Below are positions 1 to 8,764 of a DNA stretch of 64,000 nt, piece by piece. The notes below the pieces were generated by a model. It was not told where the DNA came from. It did not search any database and saw nothing but the letters and a program-made list of their open reading frames with translations. The position numbers and the translations under genes are program-made. Origin of the DNA: Mesorhizobium sp. CA8 (lineage in GTDB: Bacteria; Pseudomonadota; Alphaproteobacteria; Rhizobiales; Rhizobiaceae). Location of the stretch: the NCBI RefSeq assembly GCF_020164955.1, contig NZ_JAIUHG010000016.1:62001-126000 (forward strand), read 5' to 3'. How positions within the stretch are numbered: the first letter of the stretch is position 1; the number at the start of each line of letters is the position of its first letter.

Positions 1-2255
1 AACAATATCCTCTCCGCGAGTATAAGCTGTTCCGCTCCGTCTGCCCAGGTTGGGACAATACCGCTCGTCGCAAGAACAATGGAACGGCTTTCATCAACAA
101 TACGCCGGATCTCTACAGGCGGTGGCTCGAAAACGCCGCCAAGGACACCATCAATTACATCGACGAGCCAAGTGAAAGACTAGTCTTCGTCAATGCCTGG
201 AACGAATGGGCAGAAGGGGCGCATCTGGAACCGGATGCGCAGACTGGCTATGCGTACCTCCAGGCGACCCGCGATGCATTGGAGGCAGTACGTCATGAAG
301 GGAAAAGCATCGTTGTAGTCTCACACGACGCACATCCACACGGCGCGCAAATGCTTGCCATGAACATGGCACGAGGTTTCGGTGAGCTTGGCTTCAAGTC
401 CGAGTTGATCGTCCTGGGCCACGGCAATCTGCTACGTCGCTTCGCGGAAGTGGCCAATGTACATCTGATCGACCTTGCGGCGGACCCCAAGGCAAAGGTG
501 TTGGAGCGCCTTAAGGCTATCCGACGCGGCGGGGCCGAGATAGCGGTGGTCAATACAACGGCGTCCGGGCTTCTCGTTCCGTTGCTGAAGGCAGCAGGCT
601 TTTGCGCCGTCTCGCTTGTTCACGAAATGCCGGGCGTTTTGAAATCCGTCGGGCTTAAGCGGCATGCTGCCGCGATCGCGAAACACGCCGACGTTTTGGT
701 CTTTCCCGCGGAAATTGTTCGATCCGGATTTGAGAATTTCGTAGGCAGGTCAACCGGGCGGGCGGTGACCCGTCCGCAAGGCTCCTATTTTCGCACGCCA
801 TTTCGGGAAGAGGATCGCGTTGCGGTGCGGGATCGGGTGCGCAAGAGACTCGGCCTGCGTGAGGACGCCCGCATAGTTCTCACGGTCGGATACGGGGATC
901 ACCGTAAAGGGCTGGATCTTTTCGTTGACGCCGGACTCAAGGTAATAAGGGCTAATCCGGATGCGATTGCTGTCTGGGTAGGTCATGTCGATCATGCTCT
1001 GCACGCATTTCAAATGCAGCGAATAAAGAATGCTGGGCTTGAGAATCGTTTTGTCTTTGTCGGCTTGGTGGAGGATCCCAGAGAGTACTATTTCTCGGCT
1101 GATATATATGTCTTGACGTCGCGTGAAGATCCATTTCCTTCAGTAGTGCTTGAAGCGTTCGATGCGGCAATTCCGGTAGTCGCTTTCGAAGGTGCCGGCG
1201 GCTTCCAGGATCTGCTAAAGCGCGATTGTGGTCTCCTTGTTCCCAAGTTCGACACTGATGCGATGGCCAGTGCCGTTTTCAGCCTTCTCGACGATCCGGA
1301 AAAAGCTGGACGTCTGGCTAAGATCGGCCGTGAAATTGTCCGGCAGGAGTTTGGCTTCAGCCACTATCTCCATGACCTGCTGGCCTATGCCGGAAGGCCT
1401 TTGCCGCGGATATCCGTCGTGGTGCCGAACTACAACTACGATCGATATCTCACCGGGCGCCTCGATTCGATCGTGAGGCAGACGGTACGACCTTATGAGT
1501 TGATTGTGCTTGACGATGCCTCGACGGATGACAGCGTCAAAACCATCGAGCAGTTTTTGGCCACCTGCGATATTCCAGCCAGATTGATCAGGAACGAGCG
1601 GAATTCAGGCTCGGTATTCCGTCAATGGATGCGCGGCGTTGAAGCTGCGCGCGGCGATTTCGTTTGGATCGCCGAAGCGGATGATCTCGCCGATCCCGAC
1701 CTTCTGGAAAAACTTCTGCCCGCCTTCGAACGACGCGATGTAGTCATGAGCTACTGCCAGTCGCGGCAGATGGATGGCGATGGGCGCATCTTGAGCGAAC
1801 ATTACCTCGATTATGTCTCCGATATCGACCGGTCCCGCTGGGCTAAACCCTACGTCGTGGACGGACGTCAGGAGATAGGCGAGGCGCTATACCTGAAAAA
1901 CACCATTCCGAATGTCAGCGCGGTTCTCTTTCGTCGAGAAACATTGCTCGAGGCTCTCGGCGCGGGGCTCGAAGAGATCGCTTCCTACAGGGATGCCGGC
2001 GACTGGGTCGCATATCTGCGGCTGCTGGAGAAGGGTGGGATCGCGTTCCATCCGCAGTCGCTCAATTCGCATCGCAGGCATCAATCAAGCGTCACCCGTT
2101 TCGACGTCAGACACTTGCAGGAAATCGCCAAGGTGCAAGCCGAGACGATCGCGCGTTTCCATCTTGGGGCGTCGGCACAAAGTGCGGCAACTGCCTATGT
2201 GCAGCGCCTCTATGAGCAATTTGGCTTGGCAATGCCTGAAAAGCCGCAGGTCTAG
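1..2255 (+). CDS. Multidomain glycosyltransferase: WbsX (GH99-like) C-terminus, then GT4, then GT2 (5' end outside window)
   Basis: The reading frame is open from base 3, so the gene starts upstream of the window and the ATG at 279 is internal. The first ~95 codons end in VNAWNEWAEGAHLEPD, the hallmark C-terminus of WbsX/GH99-like proteins of O-antigen clusters. A GT4 (GT-B) transferase follows, with a VGYGDHRKGLDLF nucleotide-site strand and EDPFPSVVLEAF motif. From about base 1408 a GT2 (GT-A) domain begins (ISVVVPNYNYDRYL, LDDASTDDS, ending near an H-R-R-H motif). Fusions of this kind are known in rhizobial and other O-antigen loci; three transferase-type units in one chain suggest several consecutive linkages made by one cytoplasmic protein. 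The acceptor and sugars cannot be read from sequence. The stop overlaps the start of a palindromic repeat. Confidence 0.85.
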   Translation, partial: QYPLREYKLFRSVCPGWDNTARRKNNGTAFINNTPDLYRRWLENAAKDTINYIDEPSERLVFVNAWNEWAEGAHLEPDAQTGYAYLQATRDALEAVRHEGKSIVVVSHDAHPHGAQMLAMNMARGFGELGFKSELIVLGHGNLLRRFAEVANVHLIDLAADPKAKVLERLKAIRRGGAEIAVVNTTASGLLVPLLKAAGFCAVSLVHEMPGVLKSVGLKRHAAAIAKHADVLVFPAEIVRSGFENFVGRSTGRAVTRPQGSYFRTPFREEDRVAVRDRVRKRLGLREDARIVLTVGYGDHRKGLDLFVDAGLKVIRANPDAIAVWVGHVDHALHAFQMQRIKNAGLENRFVFVGLVEDPREYYFSADIYVLTSREDPFPSVVLEAFDAAIPVVAFEGAGGFQDLLKRDCGLLVPKFDTDAMASAVFSLLDDPEKAGRLAKIGREIVRQEFGFSHYLHDLLAYAGRPLPRISVVVPNYNYDRYLTGRLDSIVRQTVRPYELIVLDDASTDDSVKTIEQFLATCDIPARLIRNERNSGSVFRQWMRGVEAARGDFVWIAEADDLADPDLLEKLLPAFERRDVVMSYCQSRQMDGDGRILSEHYLDYVSDIDRSRWAKPYVVDGRQEIGEALYLKNTIPNVSAVLFRRETLLEALGAGLEEIASYRDAGDWVAYLRLLEKGGIAFHPQSLNSHRRHQSSVTRFDVRHLQEIAKVQAETIARFHLGASAQSAATAYVQRLYEQFGLAMPEKPQV

Positions 2256-2355
2256 AGCATGATCCCGAAAAGTGGGAACCGGTTTTCGGAGAAAGATCAT
2301 GCTCCAACAAAGAGTTAGATCGTGAGGGCGATTCAACGAAACGCCATCACGATCT
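2255..2355. repeat. Nested palindromic repeat, rhizobial intergenic mosaic type (RIME-like)
   Basis: Two inverted repeats stand side by side. GAGCATGATC (2255-2264) pairs with GATCATGCTC (2295-2304) around an inner CCGAAAA/TTTTCGG stem. AGATCGTGA (2317-2325) pairs with TCACGATCT (2347-2355). The first unit recurs in variant form at 12734-12782 and 35143-35187. It lies between convergent genes and could act as a bidirectional terminator. The assignment to the RIME class rests on resemblance. Confidence 0.7.
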
Positions 2356-2360
2356 AGGGC

Positions 2361-3302
2361 TCACAATAGACCTGCATCAAGTGTCGGCAAAAGGAATGCG
2401 GCTGCTTTCGCAAGAAATCCCGTCGCTCTCGCAATTGCCGATTTTTGCAAACTGAACCATCCGCCTTTTGGCTCATGCCGTTGTTCAAAAAGGAAATCTT
2501 CCTGAAAGCCGGGGCGAAAGTGCGGCCGGTAGAAAGGCAATGCGCGACGCATCCGGTCGACGCAATACCTCACATTTCTCGCTGTCAGCGGATACTCTCC
2601 CGGCTCGCTTTGCATGGTCCGGAAAAGTTCGACAAGCAGGCGGTGCTGGTCAGCGGAAGGGCGCGCAACATTCACATGCCTCAAGGCTTCGATCAGGGTG
2701 TAGGGCAGCGATTCGTTCCCGCCAACCTGGCTGTAGTCGAACCCATCGCCGGGAACGCCGATCATGGTGAGAAAGTCCCTAAACAACGAACCCTCAACCC
2801 ACTGCGCTCGATCATATGGAGCCAGCACCAGCTTTGGGATTTTCAACCAGCGCCTGAGAACGTCCAACTGCGACGGGTCATAGGCGAAGGGCTGCTCGTT
2901 TAGCGGGCGGGTCCAATGCGTGTCATAATGCCGGACCACCTCGTTGAAAGCTGAGATTACGATGTCGCCTGGGTGGCGTAGATAGGCGATGACGCGAACG
3001 TCGTGACCCTTGAGCCCTGATAGAAACTGATCGAGATCTACTTCCGGCTGGCAAAGCATTTCCGAGCTGATGAGCAGCGTTTTGCCTGCCGCCTCTGCGA
3101 GCATCGTTGCCAACCGCGACGGGCCATGGTCGATCGATCCTGGCATGAATGCCGCTACCAAAGGGTTGTGGTTTGGCCAGTCGGGGATTGTCGGCTTGTA
3201 AAAGACGCCGTGCTCCAAAAGCAAAGAGGCGTTTCGAGCTAAAAAAGCTTGAAGCGCGCTCGTGCCGGTTTTGTGGACGCCGATATGAAGGATAATCGTC
3301 AT
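2361..3302 (-). CDS. Sulfotransferase family protein
   Basis: The 313-residue cytoplasmic protein opens with a beta strand and the 5'-phosphosulfate loop HKTGTSALQ (residues 10-18), the PAPS-binding signature of sulfotransferases. A 3'-phosphate-type region follows near YLRHPGDIVISAFNE. Length fits the family. Such enzymes transfer sulfate from PAPS to sugars or lipids. With polysaccharide genes on both sides, a surface-glycan sulfotransferase is the most economical reading. PAPS could come from cysD-cysNC about 14 kb away. It is a single gene convergent with the WbsX-GT fusion. The acceptor is unknown; a Nod-factor NodH role is unlikely because no nod genes are seen. Confidence 0.75.
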   Translation of the reverse strand: MTIILHIGVHKTGTSALQAFLARNASLLLEHGVFYKPTIPDWPNHNPLVAAFMPGSIDHGPSRLATMLAEAAGKTLLISSEMLCQPEVDLDQFLSGLKGHDVRVIAYLRHPGDIVISAFNEVVRHYDTHWTRPLNEQPFAYDPSQLDVLRRWLKIPKLVLAPYDRAQWVEGSLFRDFLTMIGVPGDGFDYSQVGGNESLPYTLIEALRHVNVARPSADQHRLLVELFRTMQSEPGEYPLTARNVRYCVDRMRRALPFYRPHFRPGFQEDFLFEQRHEPKGGWFSLQKSAIARATGFLAKAAAFLLPTLDAGLL

Positions 3303-3682
3303 GGAATCGACCTCAGCAGAAGGTCCGCAGCATTGATCATCGAAACCGCAATGTCATTAGAAGATTGTGATATTCCAACGAATCCAATGCCTAACACTGG
3401 GCTTGATGGTTAACTCGCGAGTCGCGCTGGGTTCGACCACAGCATCTCGGCCCGGCTGCCGCTGATTTCGATCGCTCGCGGTTCTTACCCGAAGCAGCGC
3501 TATGAGATTTCCCGAGGAGGTCCGATCTCGGCTTCCTCAGAATAAAGACCTCGGTCATGGGGCCACGTTCCCCAATTGGAGAACCCGGCGCAGGACATCG
3601 GCCCTATGAATCAAAACAATCTCAGCGGCGCAATCAACTCGCACAGCATCGAAGGAGTTTCACATGAGCCTTGCCGCGTCCT
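3303..3682. other. 380-base intergenic stretch, no gene seen
   Basis: No open frame here resembles a protein family and no tRNA or strong inverted repeat is visible. It must hold the promoter of the leftward sulfotransferase gene and the 3' end of the leftward gtr operon. I could not pick a convincing -35/-10 pair. Confidence 0.5.
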
Positions 3683-5212
3683 TCAGCGGTTGGCGACCCT
3701 TGTGAGTGCCTGTTGATTTGCGTAACTCGGGCCTTCGCCAAGCCGGATCAATACAATGTCGCCTTGTATTTCCAGGCTGCCAAGTGCGGGCCATACAGGC
3801 ATCGTCGAAAGCCGGACAATTGTTTGATCGACTTGCTGGTCCGTCGGGCCGTTTACGTTAGAATAGCCGAGCAGTTTCATATAGTAGGTGATGCGCCAGG
3901 CATTGCCGCCGTCCCACTCGAAGAATGAGTATCCGACGGTTGAGCTGGGGGGCCTGGGATAGTTGGTGGCAAACGGCAGCCCGCCGAACACGCACAGAGC
4001 ATACGCGCGCCTGGCGTCAAAGCCGGGCATCGCCGTCAGCCTCTCGTAGATAGCTGCGGCTAGGAGTGTGTCGTGCTTGTCGACAAGATAGCTGGACGCC
4101 TGCCGATAATTTTGGATCACCTGGATCTGGAAGATTACCACTCCAAGCAGGATCGCCGACACGATGCTTATCCTGGCATTGTTGCTTGTCACGGCAAGGT
4201 AGACGAAGAGCCAGACCGCTATCGGCAGACCTACGAGACTTCTAAGGGGCATGATGCCGGCCGCCAGAACGTGGACGCCGAAAGGAATGAACAAGCAGAC
4301 CAAAGCGGCTGCGAGCAGCAGCAACCTTGTGCGTGACAACTCCTTGAAAAGCGTCCAGACGCCGAGGATTAACAGCAGCGGAACTGCCCATAAAATGACA
4401 CCATAAGCGCCACGGTCCAGACCAAGCGCCTCTCCTATCGCTTCCAGTACCCGGCCGGTCACCACCACTGGATGTTGAAAGAAAAAACCCGGCTGGAAAA
4501 GCGACTCGAAATACTCACTTCTTTTGGAAATGAACGATTTGAAAATTGCATTGCCGACGGCGTAGAAAATCGCGGAGCCCACTACCAGGCCACCGACGCG
4601 GATCAGGTCTTTCGGCTGCGATCTTTCAATGCCGGCCCGTGCCTGCAGAACGCAGACGGCAATGCCCAAAACCAGGATTGCCGGTGCGAAACTCTGATAG
4701 ATTGAGATCGCAAAACCGCCGGCAACGACCGCAACGAGGAAGCGCCGACCATCTGCCGGGCTACCGTTCTTGCTGATCAACCAAATTGCAAAGGCACTAG
4801 CAGCAAGGCCGATCCCGACCGCTGCGATGTTGGAGTAGAACTCTACGATGAAGAACCATGTCGGGAAAGCACAGAAGGTCGTGAAACAAGCATATTCGGC
4901 GATGGAAAGCCTATGCTTGTCGATGGTATCCATGACGAGCAGGTAAGCAGCAACGCAACCGGCGCCAAAGATCGCCGGAGCCAGCAATGGCATTACAGGA
5001 TTTGGGATAAGGAACCTCTCGATCAGGTAGGCCCCCCAACGCCCCTGGGCAATCCAGATCGAAGAATCGGTTCTGAAGGCGGCCACCTCTTCGTCAATGG
5101 ACAGCGAAAAGGAGGCCAGCTCGGAAAAGTACATTGCGACAAAGATCGCAAAGAGATTGATAGCCGCCCGGATCGAAGAGGGGCGTATCAGTATCGTCTG
5201 CGCAGTATCCAT
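3683..5212 (-). CDS. GtrII-like polytopic membrane glucosyltransferase domain protein
   Basis: The 509-residue protein has about ten or eleven hydrophobic segments. An acidic pair in the first periplasmic loop (LSIDEEVAAF) is followed by WIAQGRWGAYLIERF, the pattern of the GtrII family (O-antigen glucosyltransferases that use a polyprenyl-phosphate sugar on the periplasmic face). A soluble tail of about 120 residues follows the last helix. It is the last gene of a leftward operon and its start overlaps the end of gtrA by 25 bases, so the two are probably translationally coupled. With GtrA and GtrB it makes a complete three-part side-branch system. Neighbouring amino-sugar genes suggest the transferred sugar is not plain glucose; this is inference. 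Confidence 0.8.
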   Translation of the reverse strand: MDTAQTILIRPSSIRAAINLFAIFVAMYFSELASFSLSIDEEVAAFRTDSSIWIAQGRWGAYLIERFLIPNPVMPLLAPAIFGAGCVAAYLLVMDTIDKHRLSIAEYACFTTFCAFPTWFFIVEFYSNIAAVGIGLAASAFAIWLISKNGSPADGRRFLVAVVAGGFAISIYQSFAPAILVLGIAVCVLQARAGIERSQPKDLIRVGGLVVGSAIFYAVGNAIFKSFISKRSEYFESLFQPGFFFQHPVVVTGRVLEAIGEALGLDRGAYGVILWAVPLLLILGVWTLFKELSRTRLLLLAAALVCLFIPFGVHVLAAGIMPLRSLVGLPIAVWLFVYLAVTSNNARISIVSAILLGVVIFQIQVIQNYRQASSYLVDKHDTLLAAAIYERLTAMPGFDARRAYALCVFGGLPFATNYPRPPSSTVGYSFFEWDGGNAWRITYYMKLLGYSNVNGPTDQQVDQTIVRLSTMPVWPALGSLEIQGDIVLIRLGEGPSYANQQALTRVANR

Positions 5213-5568
5213 CGAGAAACCAGAAAGTTGAGCATCGTCGTGATGACAAGCGTTGAAAAGAATGCAGCCGCTCGGCTTTGCAGCGCTCGCTCGAAAAGAT
5301 GAAGGGTCGCCAGGCCGGCCACGAACACCGCGACGACTGAACCGCCGACTGCCAGCCGATCCGCGAAGCCGGTGCGCCCGCCGGGAAAGACGCGATCCGG
5401 ATAGAACACCATCACGAATGCGAGGCCTGCCAGCCAGGCAATGGTGTAGGATATGCCCGACGACAGGATCGTCAGGCCGGCAAAGTAGACGGCACTCGTC
5501 AGCGCGGTGTTCAGTCCTCCCGCAGCAAGAAAACGAAGCGCATCCGAGCCTATCCGGTCAGTGGTCAT
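5188..5568 (-). CDS. gtrA: GtrA family flippase-like membrane protein
   Basis: This 126-residue protein has four transmembrane segments. It starts FLAAGGLNTALTSAVYF, has the conserved FYPDRVF after helix 2, and ends NFLVSRWILRRRY, all typical of GtrA (PF04138). GtrA proteins are thought to flip polyprenyl-phosphate sugars made by GtrB across the inner membrane. The ATG at 5568 is chosen because the frame upstream of it is only the out-of-frame shadow of the WxcM-like gene. The start overlaps that gene's stop by 11 bases, and its own stop lies inside the GtrII-like gene, so all three are tightly coupled. Confidence 0.85.
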   Translation of the reverse strand: MTTDRIGSDALRFLAAGGLNTALTSAVYFAGLTILSSGISYTIAWLAGLAFVMVFYPDRVFPGGRTGFADRLAVGGSVVAVFVAGLATLHLFERALQSRAAAFFSTLVITTMLNFLVSRWILRRRY

Positions 5569-6508
5569 CCGGCCTGACCGTAGCGAGGAAATCCGAATAG
5601 TCCCTGATATAATCGCTTGCATCATATGGATGCGAGGCCATGACCAGCAGGGCGGTATCGGGCTGGAACTTGTACTGGATACCCCATACCACAGGAGGCA
5701 GGTAAAGACCGATCGAGGGATCTGCCAGCGACACTTCCTTTCTGTCGTGACCGTCATCGACGACCACCGACAGGCGGCCATGGGTGGCAATCAGGAATTG
5801 GTGGCACTGGCGGTGCGCGTGCTCACCCCTGACCTTGTCCGAAGGTACACCGTAGACCAAAAACGACCGCATGGGCTTGAAGGGCAGGTTCTGTCCGAAC
5901 TCGAGCGGGGCCAGTTCGCCGCGCAGATCACTAAAGTGTGGCAACCGCCAGAGCTCACATCCGCCGACGCCGAGCGCCATCCTGTCGCCTGCAGCGCCGG
6001 GAGCCGCTTGTGTCATCACAGGCTCGACCTGCGGACCGGTCTGATAGCCAACGATGACGGCCGGATTTCCAACGACCACGGCGTTTGCCGGCACGTTCTT
6101 GGTCACCACGGCGCCGGCGCCGATCATCGCCTGGCGGCCAATCGTTATGCCCGGCAGGATCGTTGCGTTGGCGCCGATCGACGCGCCGTCCTCGACGATC
6201 GTCTGGAGAAACGACTCCGGATAGTGTTTCGAACGCGGGAAGCGGTCGTTGGTGAAGGTCGCATTCGGACCAACGAACACGCGATTGCCCAGCCGAATGC
6301 CGTCCCATAGCTGAACGCCGCTTTTAATCGTGACGTCATCGCCGACGGTCACGTCGTTTTCGATGAAGACATGATCGCAGATGTTGCAGTTCGCGCCGAT
6401 CACGGCCCCAGGGAGCACATGGGCAAACGCCCATACGCGTGTGCCATTGCCGACGCGCGTGCTTTCGCAGATCCCGCGGTCATGGACAAAAAATGGTTTG
6501 TCGTTCAT
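5558..6508 (-). CDS. WxcM-like bifunctional protein: hexapeptide acyltransferase plus sugar 3,4-ketoisomerase
   Basis: Residues 1 to ~150 are a left-handed beta-helix with repeating hexapeptides (VGNGTRVWAFAHV, IGANCNICDHVFIE, IGAGAVVTKNVPANAVVVGN), as in sugar N-acetyltransferases such as FdtC. Residues ~175-316 are a WxcM/FdtA cupin with GEHAHRQCHQFLI and LPPVVWGIQYKF. FdtA-type enzymes convert dTDP-4-keto-6-deoxyglucose to the 3-keto isomer, the substrate of a DegT aminotransferase such as the one encoded two genes upstream. Fusion of both activities matches the Xanthomonas WxcM layout. Start overlaps the GT2 stop (ATGA). Expected product is a dTDP-3-acetamido-3,6-dideoxyhexose. Whether it is fucose or quinovose type cannot be told by eye, and no rmlA/rmlB supply genes are in the window. 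Confidence 0.85.
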   Translation of the reverse strand: MNDKPFFVHDRGICESTRVGNGTRVWAFAHVLPGAVIGANCNICDHVFIENDVTVGDDVTIKSGVQLWDGIRLGNRVFVGPNATFTNDRFPRSKHYPESFLQTIVEDGASIGANATILPGITIGRQAMIGAGAVVTKNVPANAVVVGNPAVIVGYQTGPQVEPVMTQAAPGAAGDRMALGVGGCELWRLPHFSDLRGELAPLEFGQNLPFKPMRSFLVYGVPSDKVRGEHAHRQCHQFLIATHGRLSVVVDDGHDRKEVSLADPSIGLYLPPVVWGIQYKFQPDTALLVMASHPYDASDYIRDYSDFLATVRPDDH

Positions 6509-7455
6509 GCGGACGTCCCGTCGACAATGCGGCTTATTATCCGCAATGGGCGCGATTTGGTATTTTCAACCGCCCGCCAAAGATAACAGCCAAGGATGCC
6601 TTGCACCGCGAGGATCGCTGATCCAAACCCCGCGATCAGCAGCACCAGCGTCGTGTATCCGGCCGGGTCGATTTTGCCAAGCAAACGGGCGACGACGGTG
6701 ATTGCCGCAAACACAAGACTGAGCACGCAGCCCGCAATTCCTACCCAGAGTATGAAAACGATCGGAAAGTCGGAAAACGAGAAGATCGAGTCCATCATAT
6801 ATCTGAGCCGGCGCCCAATGCCCCAGGCACTCTTCCCATGCTCCCGCTCGCGCCGCCGGTAAGGCACGAACTCCCGTCTGAATCCGACCCAGAACAGCTG
6901 AACCACAAGCGAGCTGTTTGGCTCCTCGATTGACAGGATCGCATTGAGCGCCTGGCGGTTGCAGGCAAATATATCGACCCCGCCGCTCGGCATGCTGGGC
7001 ATAATCAGCCTGCGGTAAACGCTCCAGAAGGCCCGGGACAGGAAGCGTGTCAGAAGGGGGTCGTCGCGGCCGGTTCTGCGGCCAAACACGACGTCGGCCG
7101 TGTCCTTTTCGAGCATCGAAAAGAATTCGACAATCAGTTCGGGCGGCTCCTGGAGGTCGGCAGCCATTGCGGCCACATGTTTGCCGGATGCGTGCTCAAG
7201 CCCCGTCCGAATGGCCGTGAAGGAACCAAAATTCCGGCTGTGAAAGATGATCTTGTATTTGTAGCTGGCGTCCTTCAAGGCCCTGACCAGCAGGCCGCCC
7301 GACTGGTCCGGCGATCCATCGATGACAAAAACAAACTCGATGTCGCCCTCATACATGGCGTCGAAATCGGCGACGGCCCGCAACAGGGAAGGGATGTTCG
7401 GCTCATTGCGGTAAATGGGAAAAACAAGAGAGCGCGCAGTCACATTGCCTCCCAT
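6505..7455 (-). CDS. GtrB-like family 2 glycosyltransferase (polyprenyl-phosphate sugar synthase)
   Basis: The 316-residue protein has an N-terminal GT-A domain with VIDGSPD (44-50) and the acidic MAADLQEPP motif (Asp100), which matches the D-L-Q motif of GtrB/dolichol-phosphate-mannose synthases. Two hydrophobic helices (around 230-255 and 265-290) are the usual GtrB membrane anchor. It should transfer a sugar from a nucleotide to undecaprenyl phosphate on the cytoplasmic face; GtrA and the GtrII-like protein would then flip and attach it. The ATG at 7455 overlaps the aminotransferase stop by 16 bases. The operon order suggests the donor is the amino-sugar made by its neighbours, which would be an unusual substrate for a GtrB. 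Confidence 0.85.
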   Translation of the reverse strand: MGGNVTARSLVFPIYRNEPNIPSLLRAVADFDAMYEGDIEFVFVIDGSPDQSGGLLVRALKDASYKYKIIFHSRNFGSFTAIRTGLEHASGKHVAAMAADLQEPPELIVEFFSMLEKDTADVVFGRRTGRDDPLLTRFLSRAFWSVYRRLIMPSMPSGGVDIFACNRQALNAILSIEEPNSSLVVQLFWVGFRREFVPYRRREREHGKSAWGIGRRLRYMMDSIFSFSDFPIVFILWVGIAGCVLSLVFAAITVVARLLGKIDPAGYTTLVLLIAGFGSAILAVQGILGCYLWRAVENTKSRPLRIISRIVDGTSA

Positions 7456-8570
7456 TCGCTAAGGGCTCTGCACACTTGCTCGACCTCATCATTCGTCATG
7501 TCCGGATAGCACGGGACGGAACAGAGACGACTGATGCTTGCCCTGGAGATCGCAAGATTTTCGGTCCCTTTCATGGGCAGGGCAGCCCAACCAACCTGAT
7601 CGCAATCGAGCACGGGATAGTGGACATCGGTATCGACGCCGCGCTCCTTCATGAAGGTGCGGAATGCGTCCCGGTCGTCACACAGCAGGACCGCGAGGTG
7701 TGCGACGGCGCCGTTGCCGCCGTCGAGGAATTTGAGCCGGCGTCCGGTGACGGCCCTAAATCGGCTGACGATGCTGCGGCGTTGTTCGTTGCGGCTGTTC
7801 AAGTCCGGAAGGAGCACATCCAAAATCGCGGCCTGAACCTCGTCCATGCGAGAGTTGCGCCCTCCCGGCAGGGCCACATGATATTTGGAACTCCAGCCAT
7901 ATTGATGAAGCTGACGAACGCGGTCCGCCAGTCTTGGGTTGGAGGTGAGAACTGCGCCGCCGTCACCCATCGCGCCGAGATTTTTGGTCGGATAGAAGCT
8001 GAAAGTGGCGATGTCTCCAAGTGATCCAGCCGTTTCACCTCTGATGCGAGCACCATGTGCCTGGGCGCAATCCTCGATGACTGGGATGTGCGACATGCCG
8101 GCATTGACAAGTCCCGCCCGGATGGCGGGTACATCGACCACGCCGCCGTAAAGATGGGTAGCGACAATCGCAGCCGTGTCGGTGCTCACCGCTTCCAGCA
8201 CCGATTGGACGCTTGCAAGTTGGCTGGCTGGTTCGATATCGACGTAGTGTGGAATGAGGTCGTTGTGCCAGCACGCGCAACTGGCATATCCCCCGGCATT
8301 CGCCGCCAGGATCACCTCGCGTCCATGCGCATCGTCAGGCCCGATGATAGAGCGTAAGGCGAGTTCAAGGGCGTCCGTTCCGTTGGCGACGAGGATGCAA
8401 TCTGAGGCTCCTGCAAACGTCGCAAAGTTCGCTGCGAATCGCTTCCCTGCCGAGCCATTGAGCCACCATCCAGACCGCAGCGTGCTCGCGACCTCGCGCG
8501 CGATTTCAACCTCATAGCGCTGGTACAGGCGCTTGAGATCATTCATCGGAACGGCATTCGGCTTCGTCAT
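7440..8570 (-). CDS. DegT/DnrJ/EryC1/StrS sugar aminotransferase (FdtB/QdtB-like)
   Basis: A PLP-dependent, fold-type I aminotransferase of 376 residues. The PLP lysine lies in SFYPTKNLGAMGDGGA (Lys196), the ring-binding Asp in VIEDCAQAHG (Asp167), and the phosphate cup near NGTDALELAL. ATG at 8570 is preferred over an upstream TTG. As first gene of the leftward operon ending with GtrII, it pairs with the WxcM-like ketoisomerase; this matches the FdtA/FdtB scheme in which the 3-keto sugar is aminated using glutamate. The C-4 amination alternative (RmlB then a 4-aminotransferase) is less likely because a ketoisomerase is present. Confidence 0.85.
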   Translation of the reverse strand: MTKPNAVPMNDLKRLYQRYEVEIAREVASTLRSGWWLNGSAGKRFAANFATFAGASDCILVANGTDALELALRSIIGPDDAHGREVILAANAGGYASCACWHNDLIPHYVDIEPASQLASVQSVLEAVSTDTAAIVATHLYGGVVDVPAIRAGLVNAGMSHIPVIEDCAQAHGARIRGETAGSLGDIATFSFYPTKNLGAMGDGGAVLTSNPRLADRVRQLHQYGWSSKYHVALPGGRNSRMDEVQAAILDVLLPDLNSRNEQRRSIVSRFRAVTGRRLKFLDGGNGAVAHLAVLLCDDRDAFRTFMKERGVDTDVHYPVLDCDQVGWAALPMKGTENLAISRASISRLCSVPCYPDMTNDEVEQVCRALSEWEAM

Positions 8571-8764
8571 CGACAACTCAACAGCGTGTCTTGTTCATTC
8601 CGGCGTGTTCGCCTGCAAACATTCGGAAATTAGACGATTCTAATGTGACTCATCCAAGAATACTTGCATCCCGGAAACAGCGGAAAGCCAGAACCTCATG
8701 CACAACTATTGAGATTCCGGCTCGGTCGCAACAGGCAGGCGTCATTTTGGGGAACGCTGTGGGC

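Noticed and set aside
3683..5568. gtr genes as a prophage serotype-conversion cassette
   Set aside because: No integrase, att repeats or phage genes nearby, and the genes overlap nucleotide-sugar biosynthesis genes.
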